A DNA stretch of 64,000 nt from the NCBI GenBank assembly GCA_008508345.1, contig QNGE01003321.1, forward strand, positions 23,510-87,509. The letters are read 5' to 3'. Shown one piece after another: positions 12,036 through 23,190 of this stretch. The notes beneath the pieces were generated by a model, which worked only from the letters and a program-made list of their open reading frames with translations, ran no database searches and was not told the DNA's origin. The stretch comes from Paragonimus westermani (taxonomy: Eukaryota > Platyhelminthes > Trematoda > Plagiorchiida > Troglotrematidae). Within the stretch, counting starts at the first letter, position 1, and each line of letters opens with the position of its first letter. Made by a program: the position numbers and the translations under genes.

Positions 12036-12810
12036 TCCACTTATATGGCCATTTTTGGTTTGCCTTCATTTATTCAGTGTGATCGTGGTTCTGCTTGTAT
12101 CTTGAAAGAATTACTTTCATTCCTCCAAAATAAGGATATCGCAACCAGCCGTACTACAGCCTATAATCCACAGTCTAACGGGCAAGGTGAACGTCTGAAC
12201 GGTACTCTTGTGAAAAACTATACTGTTGACACTCAGATAAAAAAACTGAGTATTGAACACTCGGAAACTGTGTTGTCAGACGCACTTCATTTTATACGTT
12301 CCTTACTGTGCACTACGACCAATTACACTCCATACGAGCGGACGTTCTGTTACAACCGTAGAGCTTTCACAGGTCTCTTCTTACCACGTTGGTTAGTGAA
12401 CTCCGACAAAGTCCTCCTCCGGCAATAAAACCGGACGTGGAAATATGATCCGACCGGAGACAAAGTTGAGTCGGTAGAATGTAACCCGACAGACTCGCGT
12501 CCGCCACCTTGACGGTCGTAAGGACACAGTATCCCTACGCAACCTAGCACAAGCTGCAGGCCAACGAAGGAGAAGCAGCCGACGATGAAGCGCTCGATTC
12601 AAACCTAATGGTTCCCCCGGTATCCACGTTAGTGGAAAATCGTGGAACTGAGTCCAATACTCACGACGTCTACGAAGCCCTTGTAAACCAACAACAGAAC
12701 GTGAGACCATATTCTGAGAAGTCTAGAGGTATAATCCCTATGTCACCTCACACAATTTGTGCTCCATAGCTCACGGAAGTCCCACTGAATTTACTTCTGG
12801 AGGGGGAGAA
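12036..12810 (+). mobile_element. Gypsy (CsRn1-like) integrase C-terminal half and polypurine tract
   Basis: The frame open to 12,426 begins FGLPSFIQCDRGS, holding the second Asp of the integrase DDE triad. It continues TSRTTAYNPQSNGQGERLNG, where the third acidic residue (Glu) lies. ALHFIRSLLCTTTNYTP follows, which closely resembles the CsRn1-like Gypsy group of flukes and tapeworms. Beyond 12,426 the chromodomain-side tail continues in broken frames (KYDPTGDKVESVE). The purine run GGAGGGGGAGAA at 12,799-12,810 has the position and composition of a polypurine tract. The protease, RT, RNase H and first half of the integrase are absent. This is a retrotransposon fossil, not a virus. Confidence 0.82.
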
Positions 12811-12984
12811 TGTTATGCACTTGTACCTTGTACTTCGTCAACATTATTCATCAGTCATCACGTTCCCTATTTTGAATTGCAGTTATATGACTTGTTTACA
12901 AATTTAATAAAGCCTATCGTTCTGGCAATTCATATTTCTCTCTTAGTAACAGGATGTCGAACGTACGTTTCGATTCATCACAGA
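12811..12984 (+). repeat. Possible 3' LTR start of the Gypsy copy
   Basis: The sequence directly after the polypurine run opens TGTTATGCACTTG, as an LTR should open with TG, and holds an AATAAA at about 12,907. No second LTR lies in the window for comparison, and the 3' end is lost where RTE copy 5 begins. The call is positional. Confidence 0.4.
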
Positions 12985-13770
12985 CATGGAGTATATAGAG
13001 GCAACACTGCTCTAATCCGTGAGAGCTCGCTGAAAATCCAAAACATTTCAAACAGATTATCGGTTCCATTTCGTCAGTTCCGTATGGCCATTACACCTAC
13101 TAATTGTCGAGTGCATTTTTGGAACCGGCAGCACTCTTCAACTGTTCACATCCTTGCTAGCAAGTCGAAGTTAATGTACTTCGAGAGCTGCATCAGCGAT
13201 GGTGGAACGACAAGTGAGATCACAAGTCTTAGAGATAAAGCTCCAGAGGTGACTGCCAACCTATGTCACCTGTGACACCTGCATCTCCTTTTGTGGAAGG
13301 ATGTGTATAATTTCTCTGCACGGACAGTCTTACGATAAGGCCGTGAAACTTAGTTCATCCGCGCGGAAGATGCTCACAAAGTGTCCGTTTCCAACCATCG
13401 ATGTGCTTGAAGCATTAACGTGTGGTGCAAACACCGGTGTCTTAAGGACAGATATACTGTCGAATCATGGGCAAGGGGATCTTGTTTCAGAGGCTTTGGT
13501 GACTTGACTTCATCTTAGAAATGCCAACCCATCATTTTTCACACCGTGACTTGTTTGTGAACGGTGGATCAGGCTAGAAACAGTAACCTGGTGGACGATG
13601 TACGACTTGTCTTCGGGGTGAACGTAGTGACATTTAAGAATGCTTCGGCAGAGTGTTCCCGGTTTCCCGACTGATACCTAAGAAACGATGAACGATTTTG
13701 ATTAAGGACGCTGGCTGACATGGTGAGAAATAGATCAATGGCGCTCGGGTTGCCATTCTCTGAGTACCGA
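12985..13770 (+). mobile_element. RTE/SR2-like LINE copy 5, RT C-terminal half
   Basis: The segment starts at the position of the catalytic box, which here reads YRGNTALI in place of YADD-type residues, so both catalytic Asp are gone. It continues SSLKIQNISNRLS and FRMAITPTNC (matching FGMRFAPTKC of better copies). VYNFSARTVL and NHRCA (thumb) follow after frameshifts, and about 13,690-13,740 reads RTLADMVRNRS, the family's C-terminal signature (LADMARNR). Every expected segment after the palm is present in order, broken by stops. Confidence 0.75.
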
Positions 13771-15072
13771 TGTGACCATTTATTGCCCTTTGCATCTTCC
13801 TCCTTCCGTACTTTGAAAAAATCCCTTTTCCGTTCCCACACATTGTGACACACTTGCCATTTCACGTGGCCTTTTCCGCGTTGTAGACATCTGACAGATG
13901 CGCTGGCGAACTTCGTCGATGCGGCCGCAGGCAAACGTTTTCCAAGCGATGTTGGATAAAAAACGGGAGTTAAACCTTAGACGCCTAAAAGTGAATCCCC
14001 GATTGGCATTCAGCAAAGTTGTTACTAAGGAAAGAAAATCAATCGTAAGAACACTCAGATATTGATGCACATGTATGTGTGAGCATGCCACCGGTCTGAT
14101 TGTGCAAGTGTACGCGTGTATGCATGTTCTTTATCTGACCTTGTACAGTCAGCACCAATCACTGGCTATTTGGTGTGCTGGCGTTACGCAAAACTGACAT
14201 CAATAAGCTTCGGTTAGCAACACTAATATTCGTATTACAAATATTACGAAAACCCACTTCGTTAACAATACTAGGGACGAGCGTGAAGCATATTCACATC
14301 ACACTATCACACGACACACGGGAAACTGAAGGCTGAGATGGTCTAGTGCACTTCCCGTTATAGTTTCAAATCTATTAGATTCTTACTTGATGAGGAGATA
14401 TTTGGGCTTGTGAGGTATGCTAAGCTGTCCGAAAAACTGATCACAGTAGATATCGGTATTTACTGTATTTCTTTGATATACTACCCAGTTTAGCAGTTAA
14501 ATTGTGGATCACAAGAGCACTCATTGGTTTAAAAATGATAAACTATATGCGGGTAAACCAGATATCTGAGACTGAAACAGCGTAATAATAACAAAAATCA
14601 AGCCGTCAACCGATTGTACGATCGGCGGGGGCTTGAGCAACATGGTTCATAGTACGGTGTGTTGTACGTTCAATGAATTTTAGTAGTGGTCACTTGTTTT
14701 ACCTAGGTTGAGCAAAAATGAAATACTAATTCAAAATATGCCTAATTTACAGTAACCACATAGGAGTCCCTAGTGCAACTTTTTTTTAAAAAAACTGGGG
14801 TTTGGGAAAAAAAACACAACCACATGGATGAAACACATCCGGATTTGACGCAGCACAATATACAGTTTGGGTAGTGCAAACGAATTATTAGACTGTTGTA
14901 TTCGATACACATTTCAACTCACAAATGATCTCTCCAAGTACGCTACTACACCCATATATCTCGATCGCGGATGAGATCCTCAGCCCTAGAATTAGTGTAA
15001 GAATGTGAACCAAAAAGCCACCGCACAAATGGGACAAACGTACGAACTAATGAGCATAAATGGAGAGCTTAC
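13771..15072. other. No gene seen; probable 3' side of the UBL4-like gene
   Basis: AT-rich, no open frame over 60 codons apart from shadows near 13,800-14,090. It should contain, or lead toward, the missing last exon of the UBL4-like gene read on the minus strand. A good-looking acceptor (pyrimidines then CCTAG) ends at 14,703 on that strand. The 10 residues it would add do not match the expected helix, so I do not call it. A 7-8 base T run followed by A run lies near 14,780. Confidence 0.45.
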
Positions 15073-15474
15073 GTGCATGAATTTCGAAACAATTGAATCC
15101 ACCTCTTCTTCAGTGTAAACAGTTGAAAGACGAGCGCGTAGCAGTGATTCGAAATTAGGTTGCTGCACTTGCTTGGTGGGAGTGGATTTCAGGATCAGAG
15201 TCAGCTTATCACCATCCTTGATTCCATATTCGTCAAGTGTCTTAAGTTTGTCTAACGAAGTCAGACGTTATGACAAAACAATTACCTAGCAAAGGGCAAC
15301 CCTTGAAAACGAGGCGCTGACAGGCTGAATCTACATTAAAAGAGTTTTGAACAACCTCCAGAAGTTCAGACACGGTAGCGCTATTTAATACCTATAATAT
15401 CAGAGGAAAGTGAACGGTAAGCGTACTTGGACCGACTTCTCAGGCCTCGAGAGTGGCTTGACCTTCAAGATCAT
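15073..15474 (-). CDS. UBL4A: UBL4/GET5-like ubiquitin-fold protein, three exons, C-terminus missing
   Basis: Exons on the minus strand: 15,474-15,427 (MILKVKPLSRPEKSVQ), 15,391-15,286, and 15,251-15,073. Introns are 35 and 34 nt with GT...AG ends. Phases agree (0, then 1), giving 111 codons. Residues 1-73 form a ubiquitin fold: the beta1 strand, TVSELLEVVQ (helix), QRLVFKGCPLL (ubiquitin QRLIFAGKQL), LDEYGIKDGDKLTLIL (ubiquitin LSDYNIQKESTLHLVL). There is no Gly-Gly end, so it is a domain and not a conjugated modifier. Residues 85-111 (FESLLRARLSTVYTEEEVDSI) match the start of the C-terminal domain that pairs UBL4A with BAG6 in the guided entry of tail-anchored proteins. A strong donor (CAC then GTAAGC) ends exon 3; the following exon, expected to hold the LSLDDIERLA-type helix, was not found. 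Family assignment is inference from the fold plus this tail; another single-UBL protein remains possible. Both mini-introns keep the frame and the exons show no stops, so it looks like a working gene. Confidence 0.85.
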
Positions 15475-15539
15475 TATGTTGAAATCGCCCGCGTGCATTC
15501 AAGCGCCTTCCGTTATTTTTTCACGGGTTCAAGGTTGGA

Positions 15540-15770
15540 GGCCTAAGTCACCCGGATCCAGTCGATTTTTCCGTTTTGATTCCCAGCATGTTTTCGTTGC
15601 TCTGGGAAATGTGATGCGCGACGGAGTGGGAGCACTGTGGAACAGCGTCTCTCTGAGGGACGGGCACAACGGGAATCTGGAATGGTAACAAGAACCGAAA
15701 AAGCATGAGCCAGAGGCCCAGTACACCATGCACACAACTTACCTAAACGCAAACCAAAATGGCGTCAACC
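15540..15770 (-). repeat. R2 repeat copy a, just upstream of the UBL4-like gene
   Basis: Minus-strand sequence here (GGTTTGCGTTTAGGTAAGTT, then CTGGCTCATGCTT) matches R2 at about 22,980-23,190 (GGTTTGCGTTTGTGTAAGTC, then TTGGCTCATGCTT). The first 65 bases are clear; the rest is about 60-65% alike. It runs in the same direction as the UBL4-like gene and ends about 65 bases before its start codon. The 5' part of the repeat is missing. Confidence 0.6.
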
Positions 15771-15879
15771 ACAAAACAGCGAAATGCGTTGCAGAAACTG
15801 TCAGTTAAAACGGGGCACAGCACTACTCTTCGGGGTTACTGAGCGTATTCAGAACGGAGTAAAATATTAGCCGAAAACT

Positions 15880-18440
15880 TTTCTTCAGTAAGTGTGAGTC
15901 TACTAACACTTCAATGCGGTTCTTAGAATAGCAGTCAGCATCTCTAATGGAAGGCGCCTTCAGTGGTTGATAGTCCCGTAGGAGAAGAAATGTTGACCGA
16001 GGTATGTCCGAAGTCGAAGATTATAGAGCTTCTTATCGTGAACCCATCGTCTGATATCAGCTACTGAGTCAAACAATGGCTAAAAGAATCCTGCACCAAA
16101 GAGAAAATGTGTCAGGATTAATTCGCCTCAGAGTGTTCGTAAGTCAGGTAGATAAAGCTCAATAATTTCAAGTCGAGACTCATGGGGGAAATGTCGCATG
16201 CCAGTGACCATTTTGATGGCTGCTCGTTAGACACGTTCGACGGCGAGTATGTCCTTCTTCAAATCAGTGCATACGATTAGATTAGCCCACTCAAGTGATG
16301 GTCCTATATAAACCCTTGAAGCGTTTGAAAGCATATCTGTCTGTATGAGGAGAAACTCTCTTTATCATCCTAAGAGTCCCAAATCTCTTTTAACAGCCAT
16401 CCGGTAGTGACAAAAGAAAGCTAAACTAGACGACAGCCAAATCCTCAGGTCATCTTTAAGGTTAACTTTCGCGATATCTATTATACTTTGCGAGCAACGT
16501 ACTGACACACTTACTCTTGTCTAAAGGGAGACTCCAGTCATTCCACCAACACGTACTACGTTCTAGGTCATCCTGCGATGCGCTGGAACTAGAAGCGTTT
16601 CAGATTTTTAAATCAACAGCATAAATGAGGATGCTGCTGGAAGTACGGTAGTGAGAGTAAACAACGTATAGCAGATGCAACATCGGACCGAATACTGCTC
16701 TTTTAAGAACTCCGGCGGAGATCAGAAAACAAGAATATAAGCCCGAAACGGTTTTCACCCCCAAAATTTCTGTTACCAAGACGAAATGTAACCGATCGAA
16801 GAGCCTCTCCGTGGACTCCATAAGCTTCTAATATACATACAAGAGCACTGTGTGGGACACGGTCAAAGGCCTTGGCAAAGTCGAGGAAGAAAACATGCGA
16901 GATTCGCCCGCTGTCTTTCATTCTCGCCAAGCTATCCGTAGGGGACAGGGAGAAAGCTGCGCTGAGTAACAGGGAAATTATCGGATGAGAAGAAATGCTT
17001 GGGGATGGCGCATCTTAGCGGACGCTGCAGTATCTCACAATGGATGTTGATGAGGCTGTCTGGCCGCTAATTAGTAGGAGGATGACGACCACCTGCCTCA
17101 AATATGTAAGCGTCAGTGTCCCATTTCCATGTTTCCAGAAGCCCGCCAGTCTGGAGTGTCTGGTTAAACAGATTATGGAGGGGCACCGCCAAACCAAGGG
17201 CCGTTTCTCTGAGGATCGGCGATGTATCACGTCTAGTCCTATTTCTTTATAAGGATTGACCGTAAACGAGATACTGAGCGTTCGGCACAAAGTCAGCTAT
17301 CGTGAGTGAGTATTTCGCGTAGTTCCGCAGAATAATCTGATGGCAGTTCGGCGGAACCATATTGCTGACATCCGCTCAATATTCTCTGAGCACTTCGGCA
17401 ACTACTTGGGTCTTGGAGGTGGTTTCTGCGTCGGGAAACCGCAGAGAAAGCGCCAATGGCTTAGTTTTCTCTAGCGGCGGTTGTACTTGAGTAAATTCTT
17501 ATTCTTGCGGACTACCGGTGGGATATTTGATTGTGCTTGTTGGGTGTGTTGACGGATTTCTTACCTGTATCCTTTTCGTAAAAATCGAGAGTCATCTAGA
17601 TCTTCCTGTCCTCTGTCAGCTCTTGCTTAGGAAAATGGACGAGAACGCACGTCGAAAATGCAACGTACTTTCGACAGAAGCGGTGTACCGGAGAAGAACT
17701 CCTATGGTTTGAGAAGACAAATGCCTCATGGTCTTCGTGAACAGCAGCCTTAAAAGAAGGGTAGTTTGAGTTCACTGAGCCAGGTACGAGTTTGAGTGTA
17801 CTTAAGAGTGTTTGTTGCGCTAAGATTTGCTAAGCTTGCTTTCTGGAAATTTCGATTGAAGTTTTCTTGTAGCACTTTGTAGTGAGGTAAAATTCAAAGC
17901 TGGTAGCATGTGGTCACTGTGCCCCAGTGGTGGTTTCGTACCATCGGATGGGTGTCTGTCCTGGGCGGTGCTTTGCAGGTAGTTTGACATGCTGTGACCA
18001 TGCTTTTCCATGATTGAGTACTGACAGACAGTTCAAAAGCCTGCAGCCACGTTCCTCACGAACGGCAGCCATATAATTTAATTTGGATGCGTTGTAATCA
18101 CTCGTAACAAGAAGATGGGTGGAACGCTGTGCAGAAGATGACGGTCTAGGGCGGCAAGAATGGTCCCATCGTCGGATACACTACACGACGACGAACGGCA
18201 CATAACACTGTCAAGGAGCTTGTCACAACTGTGAATTTGGAGTTCGAACCAGAGTACATCACACCTCTTTTGGCAGTGTGGGGGGTAAATTTCTCTATGA
18301 CAGTTGGCACCGGCAGCTTTTGGGTTAGAAAGACACCATAGCCTCCGATGTGTTCACAGGAGTAGTCCTTTTGGTTATCTGCGAAGGGACAGCTCTCTGT
18401 TAAGGAGAGTATATAACCTTAGTTTCGTCATTATGGATGC
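15880..18440 (-). mobile_element. CR1-like LINE copy D, endonuclease to RT C-terminus
   Basis: Reading the minus strand, the endonuclease starts near 18,440 (MTKLRLYTLL, then LSL) and continues to about 17,880. LLVTSDYNASKLNY (the GDFNAP-type strand) is followed by HVKLPAKHRPGQTP and GHSDHM, which hold the catalytic Asp-His. A linker at 17,480-17,300 reads VVAEVLREY. The RT includes LTRHSRLAG and, at about 16,880, FFLDFAKAFDRVPHSAL (motif A, intact). SAGVLKRAVFGPMLHLLYVV (motif B) is frameshifted. The catalytic box is YAVDLK, so the first Asp is lost. The thumb reads LKKDILAVERV and HESRLEIIELYLPDLRTL (16,290-16,150). The tail HFFSYGTINH and LPLEMLTA ends near 15,890. Frameshifts and stops throughout mark it as dead, but nearly all segments survive. 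Confidence 0.85.
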
Positions 18441-19189
18441 ATGAGTTAATCCACTAGGGGAAGCTGCTCTCTTCTTAAGAAAAGGGTGAAGTAGTTTTAT
18501 GTTGTCTCGAATTTTAGGGTAAACCTTGGGACGTGACCTTGTCTTATAAAGCTGGGGATCAATTTGTGCAGCGCATCTAATACTATGTGGTGAAAAGACG
18601 CAGACGCTACAGGACAAGGTATGCCCTGGGAACTGTTAGAAGAGTGTTCCCTTCGACGATTTAAGAGGTATGTGCCGGAATGTGAGAGGGCTATTTTGAG
18701 GAAGTTTCTGGATCTCAGTAACATTGGCTTGTGCAGCATCCATGGCTGCCAAGTCAGTGTCATCATCAGCAGATGCGCCGAGGTTAGGAACGCGTGGAAG
18801 GGCATTCGCGATAGAGTTTTCGGTACCCGAGTCATATCGTATGCCGGCGATAAACTGAGGGATATAGTACAGGCGCTTAACCGCCCTTGAGGGGTACTAG
18901 TCAGATGAAGCGTTTGAATAATAGACCAACAGGTTATGAACAGTACAAGTCACGAAAGTCTTGTTTTCCATCGAGTGACGGAAGCGTCAGACCCTCAAAT
19001 AGCGACTCTCTACCAAACGCATTCCCGAGAAATTTTGCGACGTCTCTGGAAACTGGTCGTTGCTTTTTCTCACGGACAGACTGTTATCTGTCAAAGGCGT
19101 TGACCGCAGTTGACAGCGGTGTATTCAGATCAGGGGAACGAGAAGTGCTATGTCTACGCTCGTCTCCCAGAGATCAATAGACGCAGTGC
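18441..19189. other. Possible ORF1 remnant upstream of CR1-like copy D
   Basis: Minus-strand frames at 18,497-18,835 (112 codons) and plus-strand frames at 18,621-19,180 are open but carry no domain I can name. The position directly 5' of an endonuclease-RT copy is where the first ORF or 5' UTR of the element would lie. That is the only support. Confidence 0.3.
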
Positions 19190-21315
19190 CGGCGGACACT
19201 ACAAACTTGAATTTGCGATCATTTCCGCGTAGATTGGCCACTTGCTGCGTTGTTTGAGCGTACTAGGATGTGAAAAGTGTGTGGTAATTGGCCTGACCAC
19301 TATAATGATGAAACTATCTGAAGAACTTCGGCTCACCGGTATTCGCAGATAGCTTTGAACTTATTTCTCCCGGTGATGCGGGAGCTCTGCCAAGTTGGCA
19401 CTTCAGTGAGGAAACCTTGGCAACATGTTGAATCGAGTGTTGTAGTAGGGCACTGGGTTGTATCGGGTGTTCCTCTTGGTTAGAGCTGGCTCGCAAACTA
19501 CCTCTCGGATGGGGGTAGACGAAGTCCAAACCATGTATCACTTCATGGATGAGGCGTTGAAAATTTGAGCACCCCTGTTCAAAATACGTGGCAATCAAGG
19601 GGTTTTGAAAACGGCAAAGGGGTTTGTAACCGCGGTTTTGAGTTTTTCTTCCTTGAATGGCAGGATCTAGTGATAAGCACGAACCAAATTCATCCCGCTG
19701 AAGACAGTTCCCCTCATGGAAGTAGCTGACTCTTACATGTGCGTTACCGGGTACATTTCAGGAACGGTTGCTCTGGTTAGCCCACAGTAATCATCGCATG
19801 GGCGCTAATCACCTGACTTCTTGGGGACTCTATGCATCGGTGAGGCACACAATCTTTTGGGAGTTTATCTTATTCCCAGTTCGGATTAAGCCCTGGCGAG
19901 TTTGAGTTTGTGGAAGGCCAACTGGCGGGGTCGTGCCGAGACGGGGGTTCCTCAGTATGGATAGCGTGCGTGGCATCTAAGGTCACCGGTAAGATATCGC
20001 TCGATGTGCGGCTACAGGCGTGTTATTCTTAGCATGGATCTGTGGGGTGCAGGGGAGCGTCTTTTGTACATGGAAACACGCTAACACGCGCCCCGTTACC
20101 AACCCTGGAAGTGTGTCCGGTTTTTACACCCCGAACAAAATGAGGCCACAGGAAGGGTTAGCGCCGGCGGAGTTAACTGCTTCCAAATGCCGGCTGTTGA
20201 GTTTGCATCGCTCCGGTGATACGTAGGTGCAGGGTTTGTTGCACCGTCTGCCTGAGTCACCAAAACGTCCATGATATCAACAAAAATCGGTACGTGACGC
20301 CTGGATAGTACGCTAGGTCGGCAATCAGAGGGATGGCTTGAAGAAATTTCGTCCAGACAGCTTCGCAAAGCTGCGATTTCGGCCTTGGTATTTCGATGCT
20401 TCACGGAATACGCTTTTTGATATCTAAGCTATCGGGATGGTATTTACCTACTGTAAAGCGTGGAATTGAATGTGGTACGCTCAATCTTCCAGGTGGTGGT
20501 TGAAAACGCTGCACTCATTGACAGGCGATTTTGGCCATCTCAGCAACACTTCGTGAGTGAGCAAAGGATACTAGTGCTTGTGCTGATTTTGGCAGTGTTT
20601 TGATCCGGAGTTCTCGCAGGAGGAATTCGTCCACGTACCAGTTGCAGACTAGTTTTTACGTACCTGCTAGAGGGGTTGTCAGAGGTTTGTTGCATAGCTT
20701 CAGACCGTGGTGAAATTGTTGAGTCCGGGTCATCCCAGAGGTAGTGATCTGATCAGCAACCGCGTTCCCAGAGTTTCGCACTTATGCCATACAAGTTGAT
20801 TTACCGTAACTTCGCGAAGTTGTATGACAACTTCACTGAGGGCCCTGCCTGACGACTGACAGAATGGTCAATCGTGTAAAATTCCGTTTTCAAAAAATGC
20901 TGCTCTCAAGTAAAGGCCGAAGAAATGAGTCATTTTCCAGAAGCAATGAGATTACTAGTGCAATAGCACCGAGGGAAGGGCTGTCGATATGTTTAGATGA
21001 AAGTTCAGTTGCTAGGTAGTGGTCATATAGTTATGAGCCATTGATAACTGCCGATTTGACCGAACCAGGAAGAAAGGTAGAAAGGTTATGTCCTGAGCAT
21101 GTGCGCGTAGGAAGAAAAACAATTGTATGAGCGTAACTCAACAAAAACAGAATACGTGTAAGTATGTGGAGGGACGAAATCAACATAATGCAAGTGGAGG
21201 CTTGGGAGGAAAGCCGGAATTTTACAGGCTTACCAATTTCTGGGTCAGTCCAACGGAACACCATACACTCAGTTCTCACGATCGAGAGCCGAAAGACAGT
21301 ACAAATTGAGACCAA
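19190..21315 (-). mobile_element. Gypsy (CsRn1-like) gag and reverse transcriptase, decayed
   Basis: On the minus strand a gag remnant begins near 21,280 (FRWTDPEIGKPVKF, the FWTDDPE-type gag signature). It continues at about 20,720-20,500 with FLLRELRIKTLPKSAQALV and VAEMAKIA, the capsid segment of CsRn1-like elements. A worn Cys/His region (TYHRSDANSTAG, counterpart of the YHxRFG zinc segment) lies near 20,200. The RT follows from about 19,850: VPKKSGDWRPC, ATVPEMYPVTHM, FSGMNLVRAYH (motif A, with Asn in place of the first catalytic Asp), AVTNPFAVF, and NFQRLIHEVIHGLDFVY at about 19,550. The YVDD box is replaced by HPRG. SSNQEEH and SALLQHSIQHVAKV complete the palm. RNase H and integrase are absent and no LTRs were found. 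A retrotransposon fossil. Confidence 0.82.
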
Positions 21316-22520
21316 ACGCGTTGGCCCCTGCGTTCATATCGGCATCATATGGCAGCACATCAACCTGGCGAGGCACAGATTGAGGCGACCTTGGTCCTGC
21401 GATGGATGTTACGGATTAACATTTCGAAGAAATAAAAAGTTCACTTCTTCATAACGAAGCGGCCCGAGCTGAAAATTGTTCACCTTCTTTTACGAGTGGG
21501 ATCCTGAGGGCTTCGAGTGCCACAGCGACAAGAGAAGCAATTCTTTACTTCCAATAGCCATCTGATGAGCGGTTCGGAATTTCGAGCTGTCGGCAGAACA
21601 TAGAAAGTCTACAGACATCACCGATACACGAGTTCACCCTCTCACTGGGAGGCGGTAAATCGAGCGATAATAGCGGGACAGGCATGATTTTGTTCCCTAT
21701 GAACTGCAGTTTCCGGCTTTACGGCTAAATTTATAGGTGAACGGTGAAAAAGGCAAAATGGTTGCAGTGGCATAAGATAAAGATGGGGAGTTGAGTAATC
21801 TAAATCCATGGGAAGGACGGTTCCAAGTTAACTCACCCAGACGAACTTCACACAAGTATGGTCAGAGAGGTGACCAACACTCACTTAACTTTTGGACTGC
21901 GTCGTACGAGTAGGGGGATACAACACACTGTGGAAGCAGGTCCCGACTGTTGGGAACTCGACAAACGAAGAGGTCAACCCTGATCATTATATCTACTCGT
22001 CTTCTCCAACTTAGGACTGTGGCATCGGAGGTAGGAATCAAGCATGGCCTCTGCCTCAACTGCAGTTATATCATCAGAAACCTAGAAGGTTTCTCTCAAG
22101 TCTTATCTCACCATCCTTTACTCAGTAGGGAAAAGATAGTTTTCTTAGTCTCTCTTCATACGAGTCACACCGCATTCGCTCTAGCTCCCTTTTCAAACAT
22201 ATTTGAACTCTCTGAAGTGCCCTCATATATGCGTCCGAGGTCAGCAGACATTGCTGCAGATATGGCTCCAGACACACCCTTTATACTGGCAACAACACCT
22301 CCGATAGCCCTCTAACTTGATCATCTCTATGCAAAATTCAGATCCTCATAAGTATGCCTGCATTTAGGAGTGCCTACGCACTTCACATGTGAGCGGAGAT
22401 GGGGATATTCATTATGGGAATTGTGCACTTGCAGAAAGCCCCAGATTCCGGCACCGTCATTCGCCAACATAACTCGTCATAGCCTCCGCCTCGAAGTGGG
22501 TGGAAATCAAAATCAACAAC
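21316..22520. other. No recognised gene
   Basis: The plus-strand frame 21,950-22,315 (121 codons) and several shorter ones are open, but no motif or self-match was recognised. It lies 5' of the Gypsy gag remnant on its reading strand, so leader or LTR sequence could be here; no matching LTR exists in the window to test this. Confidence 0.4.
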
Positions 22521-22716
22521 ACAACGGAATGCAGCCATCAAGCCGCTGCAAGTGTTTTACCATGTCCTATTGAACACAACCGCAAACAGGTGATGCGAGC
22601 AGTGAACGACTGAAGCACAACGGAATGCAGCCATCAAGCCGCTGCAAGTGTTTTACCATGTCCTATTGAACACAACCGCAAACAGGTGATGCGAGCAGTG
22701 AACGACTGAAGCACAA
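22521..22716. repeat. Exact 96-bp tandem duplication, two copies
   Basis: A 96-base unit beginning ACAACGGAATGCAGCC occurs at 22,521-22,616 and again at 22,617-22,712. Four more matching bases follow. The two copies are identical at every position. Stops interrupt all six frames across the pair, so it is not a coding repeat. Confidence 0.97.
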
Positions 22717-22904
22717 AGTTCCCGGCCGTAGACCGTTATTTCTTCAGCTGTCGTGGATAACAAACAGTTTGCCACATTTTCCACTTTTCTACTCCGAAAC
22801 GTGGTGCACATATTAAGATCACTGAAATGTGTCATTATTGGATATCTGTGTTTTAATCAGCGGAAAATTAAAACCACCTCCGTGTACGTTACTTTCGAAA
22901 TCCG

Positions 22905-23190
22905 GTATTGTAACGCGCAACCGAAACCAGCGAGCGCGCACGAACTGAATTTGAGTTGTGTAACGGGGCGTGCTGAGGTGTTGTCGGTGCTGTTTCGGTT
23001 TGCGTTTGTGTAAGTCGCGTGCATGGGCCTTTGGCTCATGCTTGTTCATATTGTTTCTATGTTCAGAACTGTTGTTCGAACCACTACTTCGGAAGAACGC
23101 TGTCCCCTGGTGCGTCCACGTTGCCCGAAGATTGGTCAGCGAAGTCACGGGCATTCAAAGAAGAGTCAGCTGGCCCGCATGTTACACTAT
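22905..23190 (+). repeat. R2 repeat copy b
   Basis: This is the fullest copy and is compared with the inverted copy at 32,000-32,306. Shared blocks include GAGTTGTG, TTTGTGTAAGTC or TTGTGTAAATC, TTTGGCTCAT, CTACTTCGGAA and GCATGTTACACT. The 5' end is near ACGCGCAACCG, and similarity fades after 23,190. It has no protein domain. An A-box-like stretch occurs near the 5' end of the 32-kb copy, but no clear B box follows, so a tRNA-derived SINE is unproven. Confidence 0.72.

Noticed and set aside
11925..12428. Reading the Gypsy pieces as an endogenous retrovirus
   Set aside because: The integrase and gag match the CsRn1-like Gypsy retrotransposons of flatworms; no envelope-like sequence is present and all pieces are broken.
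13569..14091. Overlapping minus-strand frames of 69-121 codons
   Set aside because: The first part is the shadow of RTE copy 5 on the plus strand; the rest lacks any family feature.
14670..14702. Possible last exon of the UBL4-like gene (10 residues and a stop)
   Set aside because: The acceptor is good, but the residues do not resemble the expected LSLDDIERLA-type helix, so it was left out of the gene model.
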